Of a stretch of 64,000 bases of DNA, positions 56,677-64,000 are shown piece after piece. The translations under genes were made by a program, and so were the position numbers. The first letter of the stretch is position 1. Every line of letters begins with the position of its first letter. The DNA comes from Gracilaria gracilis (Eukaryota > Rhodophyta > Florideophyceae > Gracilariales > Gracilariaceae). The notes under the pieces are model-generated. The model was not told the origin of the DNA, made no database searches, and saw only the letters and a list, made by a program, of their open reading frames with translations. The stretch covers positions 1,020,496 to 1,084,495 of the forward strand of contig JARGSG010000014.1 of the NCBI GenBank assembly GCA_030374805.1. Direction: 5' to 3'.

Positions 56677-58743
56677 GTACCCGTGGGACCCAGAAGTGTA
56701 GCCAATGAAGATGGCTTCCTTTGCTCTGTCCTCCAGCTTCTTCAGCTTGTGATCCACAACTTTGTGCCAGCATCGGCTCCCAAACACACGCAGATTGCTC
56801 ACATCAGGCTTCTGACCATGCCACAGCTCGAATGGAGTCGAGTCACTAGGAAGGGCTTTGCAGGTCACTCTGTTGCGTACATACACTGCTACGTTCAAAG
56901 CTTCAGCCCAAAATTTCTTTGGCAGTTGTCTGTGGTGCAACATCGATCTGACCAAGTCCATGAGTGTTCGGTTGATCCTTTCGGCAAGCCCATTCTGCTG
57001 TGGATTGTACGGCACTGTTCGCTGATGTTCAATACCGTGGCGCTCGAGTTCTTTGCGGAAACGATTGGACGGATACTCACCACCGTTGTCAGTGCGCAAT
57101 GCACGTAGCACAATCTCACGTGCGGTGATGGTTTTCAACTTTCGTCCAGTCTGGTTTTCCACAAACTTGAGCCACCTCATGAACATTTGGAACACCTCAT
57201 CTTTGGTTTTGAGCATGTACAAGAAGCAATACCTGCTGTGATCGTCGATGAATGTGACAAAGTAGTGCGAGCCTCCCAAGGATTTCACACTTACTGGACC
57301 TGAAACGTCCGAGTGGACAAGGTCCAGTACGTGTTCTGCTCGTTCCCCCCCTTGCTTGGGAGTCGGAGCACGGGTTGCCTTTCCTACTACACACGAGCCA
57401 CACACATCCAGCTTCTGTGCCAAATCTACATTCAGCCCTGATACAACCTCATTGCGAGCCATCCGCTTAATGCCTTCCACATTCACATGAGCCATTCGAG
57501 CATGCCAAAGAGACAGATCTGACACAAGGGCGTTGTCCACATCTGTACCCTGTTCGGCTGCAGTGCGAAGGTAGTACAGGCCTTTGAAACGGCCCCCGGA
57601 GGCAACCACTTTCGACCCTTTGTAAACACATACCTTCTCTCTTTCAAACACTACCTTGCAGCCCAGATCACAGATCGCTGACACTGAAAGCAGGTGGTAC
57701 CGTAAGGATGGCACGTGCACCACCTGTTTCAGTTTGCACTTACGTTTGGCGCCTTCCACAGTCAGATCAAGCTCCACACTACCGCGACCCACAGACTCTA
57801 GTTTGGAATCATTGCCAATACTCACGCCAGAGGACACCTTGCTCTCATACGTTTGGAACATCGAGTCATCATACGTCATGTGTGCAGTCGCACCAGAGTC
57901 AATAATCCAGTCACTGTTAGTAGCCTTATCGGTACCTGTCGCAATGAGACATACAAAGTCAGAATCGTCGCCACTCGCACCAAGCTCACAGCTGAGCCCG
58001 GTATTCACACTGGGGTGAGCAGCATTGACCTGATTCTTGTTAGTCCCATCACGTTGTCTCTTGTAACAGTTCTTCTGGATATGACCCTTCTTGCCACAAT
58101 AGTAACATATGATTGACTTCAATGACCTCTGACGCCCGACCAAAGCTGCGTCACTTCCGGATTCCTCCTTGGCACGATCATTCATTCGCTGCTCTTCTTG
58201 CAGCAAACGACTCTTCACAAACTCCAAACTGAGCTCGCGATCTCCGATCGTGGTGTCGATAGCGACAATGAGGTGCTCGAAACGTTCCGGAAGTCCACAT
58301 AAGATGGCCATTGCAATGTCTTCTTCTTCAACTTTGACGTCCATGCTCTTGAGATCAGAAGCCAAGTGACGAACATGATTGATGAATTGCAACATCTTCT
58401 GGTCGTCACGCATCTTGGCGGTGTAAAAAGCACGTCTGGCATTGATTCGGTTGAGAAGAGTCTTTCTCTGGAAAACATTGCATATGGCCTTCCACACATC
58501 GGCAGCAGCCTCCACATCGCGCACATGATCCAAATGTTCGTCACTGAGCGTAAGTCCAATGATAGCTCTGGCCTTTGAGTCCCGAGTTTCCCACTTGGAC
58601 AATTCTTCTGGATCGGTGGGTGGAGAGCTGGTGAGGTGATTCTTGAGATCCTTGAGCGCAAGCACAAGCTGAACTTTCTCCTTCCAGATATGGAAGTTAT
58701 CCTCACCCAACTTCTCAATCTTGATCCCAGTGAACGAGTCCAT
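56677..58743 (-). CDS. B1 gag-protease-integrase (open frame, fused to LINE sequence)
   Basis: ATG 58743 opens MDSFTGIKIEKLGEDNFHIW. Gag has LLNRINARRAFYTAKMRDDQ and LCGLPERFEHLIVAIDTTIG; the CCHC knuckle CYYCGKKGHIQKNC is near 58100-58060 and the protease WIIDSGATAHMTYDD near 57910-57870. Integrase shows HARMAHVNVEGIKRMARN, CGSCVVGKATRAPTPK, VHSDVSGPVSV, LRTDNGGEY and GLAERINRT, then WHGQKPDVSNLRVFGSRCW. No stop interrupts it; reading continues into the LINE to 55879, giving 954 codons in all. Processing to gag and integrase would still be possible. Confidence 0.93.
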
Positions 58744-59453
58744 GCCGCAAAGTGAGATTAAAAGCTATCCCAGATGAAAAAATATGGCAGACACAACAGG
58801 ACAACAGCAAACCAAGACAGCAAACAAATAACAAAAACAACAACAGCAATAAAAACAAATAAAACTTCAATAGGCGGGCCCACTGGCAGGAAATACTATT
58901 CCCGGTACCCCAGGGAGTCGGACCCCTGACCCCCGGAGATCGTCCGGGTAGGAAACGACTTCTGCAGTCAACACTCTCCCGCGTTCAAGGAGAAGGCGCG
59001 TTGCTCTCTACGAGATGTCCAGAGGATGGTTAATGGCCAAAGATATGCCTTCACCAAGTAAAACCCTCTCTCATCTCTTGCAAAAACTTGCGCGACCTTG
59101 AAACAGCAGCTACTTTGACACCCAAGGTACGCTTCTAGCGAGCAATCAATGAAGATCACAAGCGTTTTGATCCCAATGGGAGGTCAGCCTTCGATACGTT
59201 GCCTCTCCGTACTAAAAGCCCATTGGACAAGCCAATGAGTCAATTGCACGGATCAAAAGCTCCTTATGGATGCCTTCACCGCCCTCCAAGCACCTAACAC
59301 ACAGTCAGGTTCAACAAACAAAAGTCAAACACCACAACCAAAGTGCAGTACGCCACGGCACCCCGTTAGCTTTAGCGCTCGCGGTACAACACCGTTATCC
59401 GCCCAAAAGGACCGGTGGAACCCGCTAGTCAGCACGTCCGCCTTGGTTCAAGC
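58744..59453 (-). mobile_element. B1 leader, gag-proximal part
   Basis: Matches the B2 leader in reverse orientation, including the AAC/AACAAA-rich (GTT on the minus strand) stretch at 58795-58862 and the conserved module at 59047-58877. The near-inverted PBS is at about 59390-59406. It is interrupted at TTGGTTCAAGC (59443-59453) by a LINE. Confidence 0.8.
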
Positions 59454-60711
59454 GTTGCAATGTCGAGATAATGTGCTATATCGAGTGCAGGAGGTGCCAT
59501 ATCATGTGTCGGATCGAGGTGCAAGTGCATTTGCCGACGATGTGATTCTGATGGCGAAGACTGATAGCGGGCTGCAACTACTGCTAGACATATGCAGTAG
59601 TTGGGGCAAAGAAATGCAAATGCCGTGGAACACTGCAAACGGCAAGTCGATAGTACTGCAACTGCCTGCAGACCAAAATCAGTCTGCAATATTCACACTT
59701 GCTGGTGATAAGCTGAGCGTGGTACGTAGTGCAGTATATCTGGGGGTGTCTCTAAACACCAATGGAGTAACAACCGACAAGCACATGGAACGCGTACAAA
59801 ATGCTCAACGTCGATTGGGAAGCCTAGCCGGTGCTGGTCTGCACCGGAATGGATTTGATACGCGCAGCTGTGTGAGTTTGTACCGCGCATTCGTGAGGTC
59901 GATTTACGAATATGCGTTGCATCTTGTACCGCTCACGCCTCATTTGGAAATGGCGATAGTGAAGCTTGAAGCAACGTTCTTCAAACTGATTCTTGGAAAA
60001 ATGGCATCTCGGTTTGGAACATATCGGGTGCCGATGATGCGTGCACTTTGTCGTTTAGAGTCTGCGGCTCTGCGACGAATTGTGCTCGCCTCCAAACGTC
60101 TACGGCATTATCAATCGTGTCGTGAGACGGCATTGAACCTTGAATTGGAACACAGATCGCGACAGTTGAAGGTGAACCGGGCATGTCGGCAGCTGTCGCT
60201 GTATAATGCACATCCTTCAATTTCAGCACTACGAGCTGAAATTGATAATGTGTGTACAAAAGGAATAGGAAGAATACGGGATGCGGAGTGGAAACTTGCC
60301 TCGGCAAGACGCGTTCGCAAAATCCCGTGTGCTGCGAATGGAAAATACCCACCCGTTCTTCGGTTGCGCAAAGTTTCGCACCGAATGATGGGTATCCGAT
60401 GGTACTTCAATGAGTTCCCAGCGAACCCAATGGAGGCACGTGATGTACTTGGGCACGAGTACTGGAAGTACGGAAGACTGAAGGTACTACTCGGAATGGA
60501 AGATTGGTCACCTGGAGAGAGACAGGAGGCGACCGAAATACTAGATGTATTGGAAGAAGCACAGTTGTAAATCTGTGCTATAAGTAGTAAGAATGATTGC
60601 GTTGGTTCGTAATTGACCAAGTTAGTTTACACCTTGACAGTGTTACCCTGCTGCTCTTCATGGGACATTGGGAACACTATAAATAAAAAGCTATTGATTG
60701 AAAAAAAAAAG
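59454..60711 (+). mobile_element. 5'-truncated LINE insertion in B1 leader, with RT C-terminal half
   Basis: Flanked by the perfect 11-bp duplication TTGGTTCAAGC (59443-59453 and 60712-60722); ends in 10 A after an AATAAA-like AAATAAAAAG. The open frame to 60570 contains the RT active-site box ASAFADDVILMAKTDSG (F-A-D-D), a thumb region (SAVYLGVSLNTNG, DKHMERVQNAQRR) and a long helical C-terminus (SLYRAFVRSIYEYALHL, EILDVLEEAQL). A 3' UTR of about 130 bp follows. It is opposite in orientation to B1. Confidence 0.93.
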
Positions 60712-60722
60712 TTGGTTCAAGC

Positions 60723-61205
60723 CGCCTGGCTCCCGTCCCCGATTACTCGGATCAACCGTTCGTCGCACAGGTAATGCAGTGATGACCGAAAATGCCGAGC
60801 ACACACGTAGTGCACGGACTTCAACAACAACTGCTGAGCACAAAGCCAGTGCCCAGACTTCGATAAAAATGGTCTCAACCTCTCGGATCAGAACCCGCAA
60901 ACACGACGCGGGGATCCCAACAACAAGAACAATAGAAGGAGACCAAACAAATCGGATAGCGATCGACAACGAGGGCAAAAACGAGCACTTAAACACAATC
61001 ACGATAGAGAGTCAACGTCGAACCACTACCAACACAACGCCCTCAGGGAGGAACGCAAACCGTAAAAAGAATACCAACACCAACCAACAACACGGTCGAC
61101 ACACCCGACGCAACGAGAAGACGGTGATAGAGAAACAGCGAAACGGGTGAACGGCGGTGTGGGAGAGCGGCGAGAGACGAACGATAACGGCAGAGGTCAG
61201 CGGGG
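60723..61205 (-). mobile_element. B1 leader, PBS-proximal part
   Basis: Non-coding, matching 34445-34930 of B2 and the interior of element C. Basic Thr/Asn-rich frames on the plus strand here are antisense to B1, and the copies differ in many amino acids and by frameshift, so I do not call a gene. Confidence 0.75.
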
Positions 61206-61219
61206 CTGGGCCCATAACC
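61206..61219 (-). other. Primer-binding site of B1
   Basis: Minus strand GGTTATGGGCCCAG, adjacent to the 5' LTR end CCATCA; same half-tRNA-Met type site as A3 and B2. Confidence 0.85.
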
Positions 61220-62078
61220 TGATGGAGGTTATAGCTGGGAAGGGAAGGTTGATGCAAAGGGAAGGTGGGGATATGCAAAGGAAGTTCGCCAGCTCTGGCT
61301 CGGATTTACTTGGAGGTGCTTCTGTCACAACTTATATAGCACTACATCGTCGCACTACCGCTCACTTCCACTTGGAGTAAAACCTAAGCCACCAAGCGGG
61401 GACACTCAATACTACCAATCATCATCTAACATAACATGGTAACACTGCCACAATTCATGACAGCTTACAACTAACAAGGCACAACAGTGCACAACAGTGC
61501 ACAACAAGTTACGTGCCTACTCAACAAGTTACGTGCCTACTCAACAAGTTACGTGCCTACTCAACAAGTTACGTGCCTACTCAACAAGTTAGGTGCCTAC
61601 ACATAACGATGACCGTGCACAAATTCACATTGTGCTAATACACTGTATTCCGTACACCACACCAATATGTGTATGCTCCAGCTCACCAAGTACCACGTAA
61701 CCACAAATTCACTCAATGCCATAAGTTCCACAACATGTTACCACAGTGTTCGTGTAATCCTCATGACTGTACCTGACTCATCACCATAGTGCACCAAGTT
61801 GCATCAATGTGTTCAACATGTCCACGTACATAACTGTGCACACTGTCCAGCATACCCATCTGTGCTAGCTACACACGTGTAGCCCAGAACAACCCAGTAA
61901 TGTCATAACACTTGTACACAGTACGTTGCATGTGCACATTTGCAGTAGCAATCAGAAGCCAGTTTCACGTTGAGTTTGCACAAACGCGCATATGCGCTTT
62001 TCCAGCAGCACCCTCCAAAACAGCCCATGCTCCCCTGCACTTTTGGTTTCAGTGACAGCACTAGGTCAACATCCAACA
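61220..62078 (-). mobile_element. B1 5' LTR
   Basis: 859 bp. It has five 20-bp repeat units (about 61502-61600) against three in the 3' LTR, and GTAGCAATC where the 3' LTR has GTAGCCAATC, so the CCAAT box is lost by one base. The palindrome GCGCATATGCGC is at 61986-61997. Confidence 0.92.
61331..61338 (-). promoter_or_regulatory. TATA box of family B LTR promoter
   Basis: Minus strand TATATAAG, about 110 bp before the LTR end, a usual distance for an LTR promoter. Also present in the B1 3' LTR and, changed to TATAT-type sequence, in the solo LTRs; absent from the deleted B2 LTR. Confidence 0.6.
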
Positions 62079-62083
62079 TCGTG

Positions 62084-64000
62084 CACTTGAGGGGGTGTAC
62101 TTGGAGACTCTTGAGCATGGTGTATTCGATGTACTTGTCAGAGATGATGATGGTCTACTGCGCATCATGCACTCACGTCATGTCACATTTGATGAGAATT
62201 CATTCCCTGGTGCCGAGTACTTGGAGGAGTTTATGGAGGATGAATGTGCATCTGACACAGACTACAGTTCTGAGCCTGCGCCATGCTCCGACTCCGACGG
62301 CTCTTACCCAGATGATCCTGGTGACGAAGTAAATGTGGATGACATTTGTGACAGTACGAGTGTCCCCGATGATAAATCTGGCCCAATTGCCGAAGAAGCA
62401 TTACCTGCACCAAGTAATGAAAGCAGTGATGATGGTGTGGACAATGCTGAAGGTGATGGCTCTGCTGATGAAAGTGACCACCACCCTGCGAACGACACAG
62501 CGCACGAGCCCACTGGTGACACGGACGACTCTACCGAACCACCACGATACCCGCAACGCACGCGTCGTGCACCCCGGAGGTGGTACATGGCTGCGTCTGC
62601 AACCACATCTGCAGTTGAGGTTACCACAAGTGATGAACCTACGCTGATGGAAGCAATGTCCGCGACGCCCATCGAGCAGAGCTTATGGCGAGCAGCCATT
62701 GAAGATGAACTCGCATCACCTGAGTCAAAGAATACTTGGAAAGAGGACAAGTCTCCTTCGCAACAACCACTGCCCACGCACATTGTGCTCAAGGTCAAGC
62801 GTAATGCAGATGGTTCGGTGGAACGCTTCAAGGCTCGAGTCGTGGCCGGCGGTAATCACCAAACGTTTGGTGAGAACTACATGGAAACGTATGCTCCAGT
62901 GGTTTCGTTTGGCATAGTACGTTTCTTCCTCTACTTGACTCTATGCTTGCAGATGTATATTGCTCAGGTGGATGTGAAGACTGCATTCCTCAACGGCGAC
63001 CTCGACGAGGATGTTTGGGTAATGTCACCACGCGGTGTTTCTGGAATTGGCTCACAATGCTATAAGCTTCAAAAGGCAATGTACGGGCTAAAGCAAGCAC
63101 ATCTAGCCTTGCACACCAAGTTGACTGGCGATCTGCGAGCCATTGGATTTGAAGAGTTGCCGAGTGCTCATTGTGTGCTTCGGCGAGCCAGTAAACACAA
63201 AGGCTACGCGTACATTCTTGTGTATGTGGACGATCTGCTAATCTTTACTCCATCTGCAGAAGAACGGTCTGCGATTTTGGAGGAGCTTCGGGGCCTGTAC
63301 GAGATCCGTGTTGAGAACAAAGTAACTCTCTACCTGGGTGTGGAACTCACTTGGAGCATAGACGACGATGGTCGTTTAACTGGGATGCAACTTGCACAGC
63401 CGTTGTATATTGAAGGAATGCTTCGACGCTTTGGTCTTGACAGGAGCAAACCAGCTCGCAGCCCCATGGTAGAATCTTTCTTCACAGGACTTGCGGAGGA
63501 GGAAGACAAATCCCCTCAGGATGTGCAGCTATACCAGCAGATGATCGGGTCTCTGCTGTACTTGGCACTTCGCACACGCGTGGACATTCTCGCACCAGTA
63601 CTCATTCTTGCACGTTATCAAAGCAACCCAACACCATACTGTCACAGGGCAGCGAAACGGGTTCTGCGCTACTTACAAGGAACTTGCAAACATGGGTTGA
63701 ATTATCACGCTGGCTCCCTGGACATGGAAGCGTATGTTGATTCGGACTATGCCGGTGACAAGTCCGATCGGAAGTTCATGTCGGGATACATGATCAAGTT
63801 TGGGTCCGCCGTGGTATTCTTTGGTGCAAAGAAACAAGCTTCAGTTGCATTGTCTACTGCAGAGGCTGAGTACTACATTTTGACCATGGCAGCGCAGGAG
63901 GTTGTGTGGATGAAGCGTCTACTATCTGAACTTGACTTGGACGTCGATGGTGCAGTTCCTCTACACTCGGACAACCAGGTTGCGATCGACTGGAGTGCAG
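62084..64000 (+). CDS. Family A pol second part (linker, RT, RNase H), element A3, intact to window edge
   Basis: Reading resumes at the codon split by B1 (R-A-L-EGVYLETLEHGVFDV) and stays open for 639 codons to the window end. It shows an acidic linker, PRYPQRTRRAPRRWYMAASA, RT blocks RFKARVVAGGNHQTFGENYM, QVDVKTAFLNGDLDEDVW, MYGLKQAH and YVDDLLIF (63223-63246, intact catalytic Asp pair), then LYQQMIGSLLYLALRTRVDI, YVDSDYAGDKSDRK, STAEAEYYIL and LHSDNQVAIDW of RNase H. With the first part this is a full gag-pol apart from one TAG and the B1 insertion. The C-terminus and 3' LTR lie outside the window. Confidence 0.93.

Larger units (their letters stand above)
53552..62078 (-). mobile_element. 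Family B copia element B1, complete ends
   Basis: On the minus strand: 5' LTR (62078-61220), PBS (61219-61206), leader, gag-protease-integrase, partial RT and RNase H, purine tract, 3' LTR (54371-53552). The flanks are the perfect 5-bp repeat TCGTG (53547-53551 and 62079-62083) in the A3 integrase/RT linker; removing the insert and one repeat restores the A3 frame. The LTRs differ by two 20-bp repeat units, one 1-bp gap and a handful of substitutions, so the insertion is recent. Two LINE insertions lie inside. The RT palm is deleted, so B1 is not autonomous. Confidence 0.93.

Noticed and set aside
60723-61150. Conserved antisense protein in the family B leader
   Set aside because: Open frames exist in B1, B2 and element C, but amino acids differ freely and C shifts frame partway, so no sign of protein-level selection.

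Overview
This window looks like a repeat-rich nuclear contig from an intron-poor eukaryote. It carries Ty1/copia retrotransposons, a LINE, a Tnp2-type and a PIF/Harbinger-type DNA transposon, and remains of eukaryotic host genes (cryptochrome, bromodomain protein, importin-beta family karyopherin, alpha/beta hydrolase). Few introns, mid GC and dominance of copia elements would fit a florideophyte red alga such as Chondrus, but the sequence alone does not prove the taxon. No tRNA, rRNA, CRISPR or prokaryotic operon features were seen.

Layout. 0.4-4.1 kb: minus-strand cryptochrome/photolyase-family gene with a long disordered C-terminal tail and broken frames. 5.9-9.8 kb: decayed plus-strand gene for a secreted or surface protein (signal peptide, PKD/REJ-like stretches). 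12.7-17.3 kb: DNA transposon with two divergent genes, a Tnp2-like transposase and a zinc-finger accessory protein. 21-37.4 kb: nested retroelements. Family A copies A1 and A2 (minus) are hit by family B LTRs, a LINE endonuclease fragment is cut by A2, A2 carries a 736-bp palindromic element (C), and B2 (plus) is inserted in A2. 37.9-40.1 kb: SAP-like gene plus a LINE tail. 40.3-48.7 kb: host pseudogenes (bromodomain protein, importin-5-like, alpha/beta hydrolase, C2-domain protein, and a second importin fragment). 48.7-50.0 kb: intact Harbinger transposase. 50.5-64 kb: A3, a nearly intact family A element (plus), split by B1, a complete-ended family B element (minus, 8.5 kb, 5-bp TSD) that itself carries two LINE insertions.

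How the parts relate. Families A and B and element C share the primer-binding site GGTTATGGGCCCAG directly after the 5' LTR. It is complementary to the anticodon arm of initiator tRNA-Met, the half-tRNA primer known from Drosophila copia. A and B also share a structured leader module and an LTR core (CCAAT box plus the palindrome GCGCATATGCGC). A3 has an intact integrase and reverse transcriptase; B1 has lost its RT palm, so B copies would need enzymes supplied in trans. The LINE moved recently, since two copies have exact target-site duplications.

Most host genes here are broken. Importin and the zinc-finger gene hold one frame over more than 1.3 kb with several in-frame stops and almost no indels, while cryptochrome, bromodomain and hydrolase genes carry frameshifts. 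Intact frames in B1, A3, the LINE and Harbinger argue against sequencing error as the general cause.
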